64,000 bases of DNA, from NCBI RefSeq assembly GCF_035984545.1, contig NZ_JAXCHP010000001.1, positions 434,001 to 498,000 of the forward strand, written 5' to 3'. Origin of the DNA: Cryobacterium sp. GrIS_2_6. Lineage in GTDB: Bacteria; Actinomycetota; Actinomycetes; Actinomycetales; Microbacteriaceae. Each line of letters opens with the position of its first letter. The first letter of the stretch is position 1. The notes beneath the pieces are model-generated. The model did no database searches. It saw only the letters and a list, made by a program, of their open reading frames with translations, and was not told the DNA's origin. Below, one piece after another: positions 26,098 to 34,399 of this stretch. A program made the position numbers and the translations under genes.

Positions 26098-27180
26098 TCA
26101 AATAGCTACGTCCCCCACGATTCGCTCTTCTTGTTCGGCGACGTCCAGCACAGCGAATCGATGTTCAATCAGTTCGGCGTATTCCTGTTCACGCTCAATC
26201 GCCAAAGCGTGACCGCCGGCTCGGATGATGCCTTCGGAGATGGCCCCGGACCCAGCGAAGCCATCGAGGTAACTCTCGCCGGGCATGACGATTAGGCCGC
26301 AAAGCCAATTCACGAGGCTCATTGGCTTAACAGTGGGGTGCCCCCTAACGCCGGCTGGGCGCGGTGATTCCGAGACGTGAGCGCGTGGCGAGTATTTGAT
26401 CTGAGTAAAGAAGCGGCTGGCTTTCTCCTTGCCAGGAGCATATTTTGTCCGCCCTTGGGCGTCGATCAGTTGTACCGGGCACCCGGGCGTGCAGCAGGTC
26501 TCTTCGCAGTCTTCGTCGTGCTCGAGAAGCAGGTTGCCGGGCCGGCGACCGCCGGCAGTCGGCACAGACATCGAACCGATGAGGCGTGAAATTTGACGGT
26601 TTGCACCGCCGTCCACTGCGCCATTCCGCCGACTCCGGTTCTCGAGCGGATCCGAGGGAATGAGTGATTCGCCGATGTTGAAACCACCGGTGCCGCCTGC
26701 TGCGATGGATTCGACCAAGGACCCTTTCGGCGGAAGATTTCTCGCGATGACTATCGGTTCGAATGCAGGTCGTAGCTGCGTTTCCCAACCCGCATACCTC
26801 TCGACAAGCGCAGCGGGGGACACGAGGCGCCGTAGTTCCGAGTCGATGTGCCGATTGGCGGTGGCGTGGCCGAAGCCCTTCGCCCAGGCGAGCGTGTCAA
26901 CAATCTGGAAACCGCTGTCCTCGATGGCCACGCTTTGCCGAGCAAAGGTCTTCGAATGCCCGAAGCAACTTAGCGTGCCGCCAGGCCTGATCTTCGACCG
27001 GACGAGAGACCAGAAATCTATGTCGAACGCGATCGCACTTCGGTCCCAGGCGACCCCGGTCAGGCCAAGACCGTAAGGCGGGTCGAGGATCGCGCCGGCC
27101 AACGAAGCGTCGGGGATTTCGGTGAGTGCATCCGTGATATCGGAGACGACGAGTGTCAGATTGTCACGCATGGAGGGCAT
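26098..27180 (-). CDS. Site-specific DNA methyltransferase (beta-class order)
   Basis: A 360-residue protein. The catalytic motif IV DPPY lies at residues 33-36 and the AdoMet-binding motif (YLDGFAGSGAISEGI) near residue 315, the order of beta-class N6-adenine or N4-cytosine methyltransferases. A Cys-rich insert (DCEETCCTPGCPVQLID) may bind zinc. HPTVKPMSLVNWL is the typical motif just before motif I. No endonuclease gene adjoins it, so it looks like an orphan methylase protecting or regulating the element. ATG 27171 is an alternative start. Confidence 0.88.
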   Translation of the reverse strand: MPSMRDNLTLVVSDITDALTEIPDASLAGAILDPPYGLGLTGVAWDRSAIAFDIDFWSLVRSKIRPGGTLSCFGHSKTFARQSVAIEDSGFQIVDTLAWAKGFGHATANRHIDSELRRLVSPAALVERYAGWETQLRPAFEPIVIARNLPPKGSLVESIAAGGTGGFNIGESLIPSDPLENRSRRNGAVDGGANRQISRLIGSMSVPTAGGRRPGNLLLEHDEDCEETCCTPGCPVQLIDAQGRTKYAPGKEKASRFFTQIKYSPRAHVSESPRPAGVRGHPTVKPMSLVNWLCGLIVMPGESYLDGFAGSGAISEGIIRAGGHALAIEREQEYAELIEHRFAVLDVAEQEERIVGDVAI

Positions 27181-27327
27181 GGAGCCAGTTTATGACGGAG
27201 CGGGGAAGCGCTTCTTCGTTCGGTCCTACAGCGTATGTAGGTTCCGGTTCGGACTATCTGCTTGCGCGAACATGCTCTCGCAGAGGCAGATAGCCCGACG
27301 CCCTTTGACGGCCGAATACGTAACCAG

Positions 27328-27741
27328 CTATGCCGCTGTCGTCAGTATCTCGACTGACCACGCGCTGGCGGCCGCCCAAGAACCCAGCTGAGCCACGGTG
27401 AATGGAAGGTCGATGAGTTCCCGGGAGAGGGCTCGGTTCCACGTGCGTTTTGCTTTGACGAAGCGCCAGCCGGAACCGTTCCGTCGAACTGTGACGAATG
27501 TGGCGTGAGCGCTGTAACCGTAAGCCCGGGGCAACATCGAGCTGCCGTTGACCACGGTGGTGATTCCTGCGCGTGCCCTGTTCGGTACTCCGAGGACGTC
27601 GAGACGGTGTTCTACCGCTTCGACGTGCCGAATGACGTCGTAGGCACTGACGGTGCGCTGGGTTGCGCGACCCTCAATGTTGTCGATGGCGTTCTGGAGT
27701 TCAGTCTCGGAGCCCGATTCGATTCGGATGAGTTTCGGCAT
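27328..27741 (-). CDS. Hypothetical protein of the element
   Basis: A 137-residue soluble protein of unknown family (starts MPKLIRIESGSETELQNAI). It follows the gene at 27764 by 22 bases on the same strand and is probably cotranscribed with it. Confidence 0.6.
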   Translation of the reverse strand: MPKLIRIESGSETELQNAIDNIEGRATQRTVSAYDVIRHVEAVEHRLDVLGVPNRARAGITTVVNGSSMLPRAYGYSAHATFVTVRRNGSGWRFVKAKRTWNRALSRELIDLPFTVAQLGSWAAASAWSVEILTTAA

Positions 27742-27763
27742 GATGATGTCCCCTTCGTCGCGG

Positions 27764-28120
27764 TCAGCGGCTCAGGATGTGCTGGACGACGATGTTGGGT
27801 TCAATCGCGGCGTCGCGGTACTGGCTGAGCAGACCGCGGTTGAGCACGACAGAGTGCTTGGCAGTTGGGATACCCGCGTCTTCGAGGAGGAGCTGGACCA
27901 TTGCCGCGTACATCGATTCGGACGGGTTGTAACCAGTATCGATGGTGCTGTCGAGCTGGGGCCTGTCGGGGGAGGGTTCGGGGGCCGGCGCGTGCCTCCA
28001 GATGGCTTCGATTTCCGCCGAGTAATGGCGCAATGCGCGCACGCCTTCCCTCTCGCGGTCGGAGTTGCCCCAGTTATCGATGAGGTCGTCTGCGGTGTAG
28101 TCAGAATCGTTGATGTTCAT
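27764..28120 (-). CDS. Hypothetical protein of the element
   Basis: A 118-residue acidic protein beginning MNINDSDYTADDLIDNWG. AAAGGAA stands before ATG 28120. Its leader starts from the CCGCGCATG site at 28213-28221. No family recognised. Confidence 0.6.
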   Translation of the reverse strand: MNINDSDYTADDLIDNWGNSDREREGVRALRHYSAEIEAIWRHAPAPEPSPDRPQLDSTIDTGYNPSESMYAAMVQLLLEDAGIPTAKHSVVLNRGLLSQYRDAAIEPNIVVQHILSR

Positions 28121-28212
28121 GGTCTATTCCTTTGGGTGGTCGCGACGGTCGCGAACGTTTTTCTTGCGTAAATGGTGCGGATTCCACGGCTGGTAACTGC
28201 CGCTGTGGAGTG

Positions 28213-28221
28213 CATGCGCGG
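28213..28221 (-). promoter_or_regulatory. CCGCGCATG element upstream of gene 28120
   Basis: The longer context TACCGCGCATGCACTC is shared with the site at 28782-28790. Predicted leader about 84 nt with a good SD. Confidence 0.6.
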
Positions 28222-28270
28222 TACTCTCTCGCTTCTGGAAGGTACTGAGCCGCACGGGGATGTCCTGGGT

Positions 28271-28717
28271 CTAGATGACGGGAAAGCCGATTTCCTTGAG
28301 GGTGACCAGGTACGGCACCCTCCTGCCCCCTTCCTCGCGCCGGAGCCCTTCGTGGACGGCGAGTAGCATCCGGATTCCCCAGTCCTGGGTGAGCGTGAGG
28401 GTGCGGAGCTTTGTCATCAGCTCTGGGGTGGGCTCGTAAAGGTCGGGGTCGTCCTCCATGGCATCTGCCAGGAGGGACCCGAACCCGAAAGGTTCGGCCA
28501 TGCAGCCCTGGTGCATGACGAGCATTGCGGCGGCCTCGTCTGCGGTGAACTGCGGCCCGTTGGAGAGTTCTGCTCGGATGAGTGCGTCGCAGGCGATGAT
28601 GAATGCGGAGGTGGGGTCCAAGCCGGCCACGTGGCCCAGCGGGGCCGCCCACCCGTCGATGACCTTCCTCCGCCTGTCGGCGTGACTGGGATGTTCGACC
28701 AGGGGAGTGCTGCTCAT
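28271..28717 (-). CDS. Hypothetical protein of the element
   Basis: A 148-residue helical protein (starts MSSTPLVEHPSHADRRRKV) with AGAAAGG before the ATG at 28717. No recognised domain. Preceded by a CCGCGCATG site 65 bases upstream. Confidence 0.6.
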   Translation of the reverse strand: MSSTPLVEHPSHADRRRKVIDGWAAPLGHVAGLDPTSAFIIACDALIRAELSNGPQFTADEAAAMLVMHQGCMAEPFGFGSLLADAMEDDPDLYEPTPELMTKLRTLTLTQDWGIRMLLAVHEGLRREEGGRRVPYLVTLKEIGFPVI

Positions 28718-28781
28718 GATGAGCCTTTCTGATTCTGTTCGGGGTGGAGCGAGGCTTCAGGTTTGAAGCCGCCGGTGAGTG

Positions 28782-28790
28782 CATGCGCGG
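28782..28790 (-). promoter_or_regulatory. CCGCGCATG element upstream of gene 28717
   Basis: Same 16-base context as the site at 28213. Predicted leader about 56 nt. Confidence 0.6.
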
Positions 28791-28885
28791 TAGTGTTCTG
28801 TTTCCGACGCGTGGTCTTCAAAAAAAAGTGAATCGACCCGTCGGGCGGTGTGGCTAGAGTGAGGTAGCGCTTGCCGCAGATACCT

Positions 28886-28894
28886 CATGCGCGG
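28886..28894 (-). promoter_or_regulatory. CCGCGCATG element, target unclear
   Basis: Minus-strand orientation, about 100 bases upstream of the 28782 site, with no gene start between the two. It may be a second operator for gene 28717 or a relic. Confidence 0.4.
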
Positions 28895-28972
28895 CACGTT
28901 CGCCGGCCCGGCTCGTACGTTTGGGCCGGTAGTGCGCGGTGGTCACGATGGCTCGCCGCAGGCGACCGCACA

Positions 28973-29313
28973 CTAGCCGTGCAGCTTCGCGAGGCGCGCC
29001 CGCAGCTCAGCGGCCAGCTGACCGCAAGCCAGAGACCCGGCTGTCGCCGCATCGCCGAAGCATCGGCGGATCGTGATGATCTCGGCCAGATTCGGGTCCA
29101 TGCGGGAGGCGACGTCGAGTATGCGGACCACGGGCGCGTCTGGATCAGTGGCCTGAAGCGGGCCAACGCCGCGAGTGGCACGGCTCGCGCGCGCTCGGCG
29201 TTCAACCTTGCCTGGAGCTGGCGAACGGTATTGATGATCTTCAAGAGGATGAAGAACAGAGTCGGCGCAGCAGCAACCCACACAACTACCAGCCCGGCTG
29301 CTTGGAAAGTCAT
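28973..29313 (-). pseudogene. Membrane/coiled-coil protein gene, probably frameshifted
   Basis: ATG 29313 overlaps the upstream stop (TAATG). The first 50 codons give a transmembrane helix and a basic coiled coil (FILLKIINTVRQLQARLNAE). After that the original frame turns to unlikely Arg/Ser-rich sequence, whereas the neighbouring frame continues sensibly (DPDAPVVRILDVASRMDPN, LACGQLAAELRARLAKLHG) to a stop at 28973. A one-base indel near 29150 would restore one 110-residue protein. Confidence 0.45.
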
Positions 29314-29660
29314 TATTCCAGGCTGCGACTTGCGGAGAGCGGCTTGCGGGAGCTTCGCAGCAGCTGCGATACGGCCAAAAGGAAGAGGTAGGCCGGGACC
29401 GCGACGTAGAGCGGCTTTTGGAGGAGACCCGAGGTCGAACTGTCGAGCGCCATGAACAGCGAGGAGAGCGACAGAGCGATGCTGATCACGGCGGCAAAGG
29501 CGAGGACGTGGCGAGCGAGCTGCAACCGGACGTCCTTCACCCGAAACGGTAGCAACAGATAAGGCAGGACGGGCGTCCTGACTCCGGGGCTGAACGCCGC
29601 GGCGTCCCCGCTATTTGTCCGTATCTTGATGGTGCCCGTCTGACGCCAATAGTTCGTCAC
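29313..29660 (-). CDS. Small membrane protein
   Basis: GTG 29660 overlaps the stop of the HTH gene (GTGA). The 115-residue product has two transmembrane helices (about residues 49-69 and 79-97) after a polar N-terminus. Middle gene of a three-gene operon HTH / membrane protein / coiled-coil protein. Function unknown; a small membrane module controlled by its own regulator is an inference. Confidence 0.5.
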   Translation of the reverse strand: MTNYWRQTGTIKIRTNSGDAAAFSPGVRTPVLPYLLLPFRVKDVRLQLARHVLAFAAVISIALSLSSLFMALDSSTSGLLQKPLYVAVPAYLFLLAVSQLLRSSRKPLSASRSLE

Positions 29661-29940
29661 CGTCCGACCGCGATGCCAGGCGTCGAGCGGGAGAGAAGCT
29701 CAATCAGCGCAACATCGAGTACTTCCGATAGTGCGACAAGGGTCCTGAGCCGCGGGTTGGCGGCTGTCCCGGGGTTCGACTCACCCTTCTCCAGCTGGCG
29801 GTACATGAACGTCGAAATGCCCGCAGCGTGGGCCACGCGTTCTGGGCTGCGGCCCGAGGCGTCGCGAGCGCGTCCGAGGTTGATGCCGAGTTCGCGTGCG
29901 TCGCTGCCCGGTGCCCCACCCGTCGGACATCCTCGCGGTG
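29657..29940 (-). pseudogene. XRE-type HTH regulator with a broken N-terminus
   Basis: A clear Cro/CI-like HTH is read in the minus-strand frame ending at 29657: GINLGRARDASGRSPERVAH, AAGISTFMYRQLEKGESNP, RLRTLVALSEVLDVALIELL. That frame has no ATG or GTG upstream. An ATG with AGG before it lies at 29940 in another frame (MSDGW), so a single-base indel near the G-run at about 29925 probably broke the gene, unless a non-standard start is used. It would be the element's repressor-like regulator. Confidence 0.55.
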
Positions 29941-30030
29941 GTTGCTCCTTCGGCTCGGGGGTCGGTAGTCCGTGCGGCAGTCTGGCCGGTCTGTCCCTGT
30001 CGCTGCCATGATTCCAGCCGGTTTCGGATG

Positions 30031-30039
30031 CCGCGCATA
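30031..30039 (+). promoter_or_regulatory. CCGCGCATA, one-base variant of the element motif
   Basis: Plus-strand orientation, 62 bases before the ATG at 30102, whose leader carries AAAGGAAACC. Confidence 0.45.
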
Positions 30040-30101
30040 GAGATACAGAGGGCTCAAGTGGTCCGTGTCAGACACCCAACGAAACAAAGGAAACCAGACA
30101 A

Positions 30102-30716
30102 ATGTCCGTAACCATCACGACCAGTCCTGTCGCAGTCACGCTCGCGGCCCCCTACAACCCTGGACTGGCATCGAAGGCAAAAGAAATCGGAGGCCGATGG
30201 AAGCCGGCGGAGAAGCGCTGGTCGTTTGCGCCGGTGGACGAGCAGCGTGTCCGTGGCTTAGCCCGTGAGGTCTACGGTACGGACGGCACAGATGCGGCCG
30301 CATCCGATCTCATCTCGGTCCGAGTAGACGTCTCAGGCCACGAGAACTACCAGATGATCACGCTCGCAGGCCGTATCGTCCTTGAGAAAAGAAACCGGGA
30401 CGAAGAGCCGCGAATGGGGATTGACGTGATTCTGGTCAGCGGAAGTTTTCGTCAGAAGTCGGGTTCAACGCGATACCCAACGATCGGTGCGAACAACGCA
30501 GTACTCGAAGTCCGCGGTGTCCCCAGGGCTTGTGCCGTGGCCGACGGATACGAGGGTGTAGACATCATCGAATCGACGGCAGTCAACATTGAGAGTCTCA
30601 CGAGCGAACGGCTGCGACTGGTCTTGCGGCTCGACGAAATTGAGGCTCTCCTCACGCAATCCGAAAAACGAGCAAGCTCCTCGCCTGGGTCAGTCGTGAC
30701 CGCGCCGGTCGCGTAG
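30102..30716 (+). CDS. Hypothetical protein with a domain repeated at 31572
   Basis: A 204-residue protein. Residues 1-60 form one unit (PYNPGLASKAKEIGGRWKP...RWSFAPVDEQRVRGLAREVYG) that resembles short nucleic-acid- or peptide-binding modules seen in phage proteins. Residues 65-150 match the protein at 31572 (VDVSGHENYQMITLAGRIVL against IDVSGRADACVITVAGRIIL). The C-terminus is helical. Function unknown. SD AAAGGAAACC. Confidence 0.6.
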   Translation: MSVTITTSPVAVTLAAPYNPGLASKAKEIGGRWKPAEKRWSFAPVDEQRVRGLAREVYGTDGTDAAASDLISVRVDVSGHENYQMITLAGRIVLEKRNRDEEPRMGIDVILVSGSFRQKSGSTRYPTIGANNAVLEVRGVPRACAVADGYEGVDIIESTAVNIESLTSERLRLVLRLDEIEALLTQSEKRASSSPGSVVTAPVA

Positions 30717-30763
30717 TCGCACCGCCAGCTGGTCGCACGCTTCCACGCCGGCGACAGCCCGCG

Positions 30764-31093
30764 TCACCCATTCGTTTCGCGGATCTCGACGAGCTCATTA
30801 AATGTCGAGAAATTCAACGTCCGGGAAACGCGCGCCATTCGCAGAGCGACCACCTCACTGGCGGCCATTCGCAGCACGGGGAAGGGCCGGCCCGGAACGC
30901 GAAAGCGGCGCTTTCGGCCGCCCGGTTCTGCGGGCGCAGGTGCAACAATTTCAGTGATCGACTCGATGTGGTTGTGCTCAGATCTGGTTACGTCATCCAG
31001 CCCGGCTAGGCGGTCAAACGTGTGCTCGGTCTTTTCGAACTCACCGTCGAGGTCGCGTTCGGTTACAAGGATCGTCAGGATGCTGAAACACAT
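30764..31093 (-). CDS. Hypothetical protein of the element
   Basis: A 109-residue frame whose only nearby start is the ATG contained in the CCGCGCATG motif (31091-31099). It begins MCFSILTILVTERDLDGEF and ends in a helical segment (FNELVEIRE). If that motif is a promoter element the start would lie elsewhere, so both the gene and its start are uncertain. Confidence 0.45.
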   Translation of the reverse strand: MCFSILTILVTERDLDGEFEKTEHTFDRLAGLDDVTRSEHNHIESITEIVAPAPAEPGGRKRRFRVPGRPFPVLRMAASEVVALRMARVSRTLNFSTFNELVEIRETNG

Positions 31094-31099
31094 GCGCGG
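31091..31099 (-). promoter_or_regulatory. CCGCGCATG element overlapping the start of gene 31093
   Basis: The ATG of the 9-mer is itself the apparent start codon here, unlike the 8-nt spacing elsewhere. This is an exception to the leaderless model. Confidence 0.45.
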
Positions 31100-31515
31100 T
31101 GAGCCGTCCGGCTCGATGCTCGAGCTGGCAGGCAGGCAGTGTTCGAGGTCACCTGCAAACGAGCATGCATACCTGGAATTCCGCGATGCGGCGTAACCAA
31201 GCCCGGCGCATGCACCGAATGTCAAAGCAGTTCGAAGCCTCGCGGAAGTCAGGCGGTCCAGATCGCAGCGTCTGGTGGTTGGGACCCCCAAGCCCAAACG
31301 CGATTGGTACGGAGGGTCGCGCTGTCCGAAGCGATCGTCGCCTAAACCCCTGTGGTCGTTCATCAAGATCGCTGCGAAACCAGCACAGGGCGTCGCCGGC
31401 GACCAAAGCGAATCAGTTCTACGGGTACTCGTGGGGGGCCAACGCCGGCGCAGACGGAAGCCAGGCCCGACCAGGCCGGAACGCCGGCCACGAACCCTTC
31501 CGGATCAAACCCATG
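31100..31515. other. Intergenic region between divergent genes
   Basis: Several overlapping frames run through this stretch on both strands, but none has a ribosome site or a protein-like sequence. I see nothing firm besides the motif at its right end. Confidence 0.4.
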
Positions 31516-31524
31516 CCGCGCATG
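31516..31524 (+). promoter_or_regulatory. CCGCGCATG element upstream of gene 31572
   Basis: Plus-strand orientation. Predicted leader about 39 nt with AAAGGAAAACC before the GTG. Confidence 0.6.
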
Positions 31525-31571
31525 CATCGGCTGAGGCACATAGCCTCGCCCATCCGAATCAAAGGAAAACC

Positions 31572-32015
31572 GTGACCGCCTCCCTCAGGACCCGCACCGT
31601 TCCGTCCGTCGCATCAACCGCAACCACAGGTCCGGATAGGACGGCAGGCCTCACAGAGCCGGGCGAGCACGCGGACGCGCTCGGCCAGGTAGATATCCTC
31701 ATCGACGTCTCTGGCCGGGCCGATGCCTGCGTCATCACCGTCGCAGGCCGGATCATCCTCGAGAAGCTGGGACGCGATGAGGAGCCGGTCCTTGGCGAGG
31801 ATGTCTACCTGGTCAAAGGCAGCTTCCAGGCCATCTCCGGCCCCGGACGCTGCCCGACCATCGGCATGAACGACGCCGTGCTCCTGGTTCGCGGCGTGGA
31901 CCCTGCCGTTGCGCTGGCCGCGGGGTATGAGGGTGGCAGCGTCTTCCGGCCGAGCATGAGCGAATTTTGGGTGGCTGTCGCTGGACGGCGGCACACGGAT
32001 AAATCGCTGGGCTGA
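31572..32015 (+). CDS. Hypothetical protein, paralogue of the one at 30102
   Basis: GTG start at 31572. The 147-residue protein lacks the first module of its paralogue. It shares about 85 residues, including GRIILEKLGRDEEPVLGEDV, YLVKGSFQ, CPTIGMNDAVLLVRGVDP and LAAGYEG. The conserved core looks like a small beta-rich domain. Function unknown. Confidence 0.6.
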   Translation: MTASLRTRTVPSVASTATTGPDRTAGLTEPGEHADALGQVDILIDVSGRADACVITVAGRIILEKLGRDEEPVLGEDVYLVKGSFQAISGPGRCPTIGMNDAVLLVRGVDPAVALAAGYEGGSVFRPSMSEFWVAVAGRRHTDKSLG

Positions 32016-32084
32016 ACGAGTACAGCGCCCGGAGTCTTGGTCTCACCGAGTTCAGGCTCAGAATTCGAATTCCGGGCACGGAAA

Positions 32085-32113
32085 AGCAGCGCGGCCGTGA
32101 CGACCGCGCTGCT
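32085..32113. terminator. Hairpin between convergent genes
   Basis: Perfect 10-bp stem AGCAGCGCGG / CCGCGCTGCT with a 9-nt loop between genes 31572 (plus) and 32265 (minus). No clear T-run, as is common in actinobacterial terminators. Confidence 0.6.
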
Positions 32114-32126
32114 CAGATGACGAAGC

Positions 32127-32696
32127 CTAGATGCGCTGCATGTTGCGAAGTTCCTCGCGGAGTTCCTCGAGGCGCTGGGCGGATGTGATCTCTGGGTCCT
32201 GGAAGTAGTCACGGATCAATCCGAGCTGATAGCGCGCTGAGATCTCGCGGATTGAAAGTTCTTCTCAAAGAATCGACATTGTTGCCTGGGTTAGCTCGTC
32301 ATGATTTTCATCAGGAAGAGCACTTCGGTAAAACACGGCTTGTCCTGCTCGAGCGATCGTCCGGGCCGTGCCAGCTTTGATCTTCTCAGGGCATCGCGTG
32401 TAGACGTCAGCTTTCACTTTGTCCCACGCTGCCGTTCGCCTAGCGCGCGCGGTATCTCGGGAGGACTCACTCCCATGGTGCAATTCCTGGTCGTGATCGT
32501 AGTCATATTTGTGGGACCAGTTCACCCCAAGGTTGCTGACCTGGGTGCGAATCAAGTCAGCGTACCCCTTGGTGATGTTCGCAAGAACACCGTCACTGAT
32601 TTCTACTCGGGTCCAGAAGTCGGCATAGCTCGCCACGTCAGAGTATGCGGAGGGTGGGAAGAGGAACGTTCCGTCATCACGGGGTTCAAGGCGCAC
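32127..32696 (-). pseudogene. Hypothetical gene interrupted by an in-frame TGA
   Basis: GTG 32696 opens a 143-codon frame (MRLEPRDDGTFLFPPSAYSD ... ARAGQAVFYRSALPDENHDE) that ends at TGA 32265-32267. The same frame continues for 45 more codons of well-formed protein sequence (EELSIREISARYQLGLIRDY, FQDPEITSAQRLEELREELR) to a TAG at 32127. The downstream part has no start of its own, so a CGA-to-TGA change is the simplest reading. A naturally shorter protein is the alternative. Confidence 0.5.
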
Positions 32697-32825
32697 TTCG
32701 GGCTCCGATTGTGATTTTTGTGAAGGTCGGGCTCGTGGCGCCCAATCGGGCTCCGAGATCGCCCAAGATTGCCCTCAGTCTAGAACCGGTACGGGATTGG
32801 GGAATGCGCTTCCCGGGCGCTCTTT

Positions 32826-34181
32826 CTAACGGAGCCCACCTAAAACCCGAAGTCGTTCCGGAATCGAGGCGGCGGGGACCGACCGAGCGTTGGGTTTCCC
32901 GCTGAGCTCGTCGATCCGGACAGGCGGGTTGGCGCCGACGGTCAGCTGCCAGAGCGCCGGAGGCTCTGCTGCACTCCGAAGCCAAAATGGTGACTGCAAC
33001 AGGGCGCCGGCGTTACGGACCACAGCCATCGGATCCCATCCGTCGGTCGGAGTGAACGGCACGGTCTCCGGGTCGAGAAGGCTGACCGGGCGCCACGGAG
33101 ACGTCGGGTCTCCGGTGAATGAATCTGCCATAAGGTCAAGGAAGTCTGAGCTGACTGCGTTGGCCGCGGGAAAGTAGTCGCGGTAATCGGCGACGAAGAA
33201 CCGTGAACCAGTCCAATTCTGAAGGCCGCCGGGATGTTTCCTGATCGCTTTTGCCAGGGCCTTCTTCGTCTGCAACGTGACGTTGGAGTGGCCTGGTCGT
33301 CCGTCGAGGTCCTGACGGTCGACGGCTAGGAACAGGACGACGATGCCAGTGTCGTTGAGGGTGTTGTCTTGGAGTAGCTGCGCCCAGAGGTCCGCCTTCT
33401 TCGAAAGCGACTGCGACGCGGTGGCAGTGAATTCGACGCAGATCCGGAGGCCGTTGAGGACCCAAACCGCATCAGGACAGAGCTGGGAGTCTGTTTTCGG
33501 CGACCCACGCCGGCTTGTGAGGTTGCCGATCGAGTTGAGCGCGTCGCCGAGGATCGCTTGGACGGGGAGGAATTCGGCGACTCTCAGGCTGGCTTCCGCG
33601 CACAATACGGCGTGCCGGTCGGCGGAGTGAGCGCCGCTGAAATCTGTGCCGCCGGTGACAGCGATCGATTCGGGGATGGTGAGTGATCCGTCGAGGCGGG
33701 CGAACCGGTCGGGGCCTTGGCGGGCAGCTGGCCGGTAGAGCATGCCGTGCGGCTGCCCGAGGGTGATGCCTGTGCCGGTTGGCGTGGCCCCGACGTCGAT
33801 GAGTCCGTGGGTCCAGAGCTGCGACATACGTGGCGACCGGCCGTTGCGAAGTTTTGGTTGACCGGTGAAAGACGCCACCTGGACGCAAGAAAGGGTTCGC
33901 CAGGAGTGGATGGCGCCGAGCGCCGGAAGCATCTGACGGCGCATCTCGCGCTGTTCGGTCCAGCTGAAATCGTCGCGGTCGTGCGTGCTTCGAAGCCAAC
34001 TCGGGATCGGGGTCGCGCCGCCGGCCTCCTGCAGTTGTGCGATTTCGCTTTCGAGCCAGATGGCGTGCGCGGTCGTCGAGAACTGCGCGCTGTAGTACGG
34101 GTCGCGCCGTTCTGACGCGCGGAGCCCCGGGATAGGGCAGGCGGAGAAGAGCTGGGTGAGCGGGATCGACTGGTTGTGCAT
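32826..34181 (-). CDS. Replication-relaxation-like protein
   Basis: A 451-residue soluble protein. An N-terminal winged-helix region (residues 85-130, LGAIHSWRTLSCVQVASFTG ... RMSQLWTHGLIDVG) is followed by a nuclease-like core, PDAVWVLNGLRICVEFTATA with SKKADLWAQLL, that fits the D-E-x-K-type pattern of actinobacterial replication-relaxation family proteins (PF13814). These occur on integrative plasmids and conjugative elements. Family assignment is from pattern and context only. Confidence 0.5.
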   Translation of the reverse strand: MHNQSIPLTQLFSACPIPGLRASERRDPYYSAQFSTTAHAIWLESEIAQLQEAGGATPIPSWLRSTHDRDDFSWTEQREMRRQMLPALGAIHSWRTLSCVQVASFTGQPKLRNGRSPRMSQLWTHGLIDVGATPTGTGITLGQPHGMLYRPAARQGPDRFARLDGSLTIPESIAVTGGTDFSGAHSADRHAVLCAEASLRVAEFLPVQAILGDALNSIGNLTSRRGSPKTDSQLCPDAVWVLNGLRICVEFTATASQSLSKKADLWAQLLQDNTLNDTGIVVLFLAVDRQDLDGRPGHSNVTLQTKKALAKAIRKHPGGLQNWTGSRFFVADYRDYFPAANAVSSDFLDLMADSFTGDPTSPWRPVSLLDPETVPFTPTDGWDPMAVVRNAGALLQSPFWLRSAAEPPALWQLTVGANPPVRIDELSGKPNARSVPAASIPERLRVLGGLR

Positions 34182-34399
34182 GGTTCACTCCTATGGAATG
34201 GGCGATGGCGGCGTTTGTCCGGCTCGACTGGGCCTGTGAGGCGACACGAATCATGGGGTCATGGACGCAGGGGGCGCGCCCGTCCGCTTGCCCATGAAAT
34301 CCCGATGCGGCCGTCGACCAGAGCCCAATACGCCTTCCTTCATCTCGACTCATTGGCGTGATATCGCGAGACACCGTTGGGGAAGGCTGGACGGAAGAG

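Noticed and set aside
31100..31515. Genes on either strand between 31093 and 31572
   Set aside because: Overlapping frames lack ribosome sites and have low-complexity sequence.
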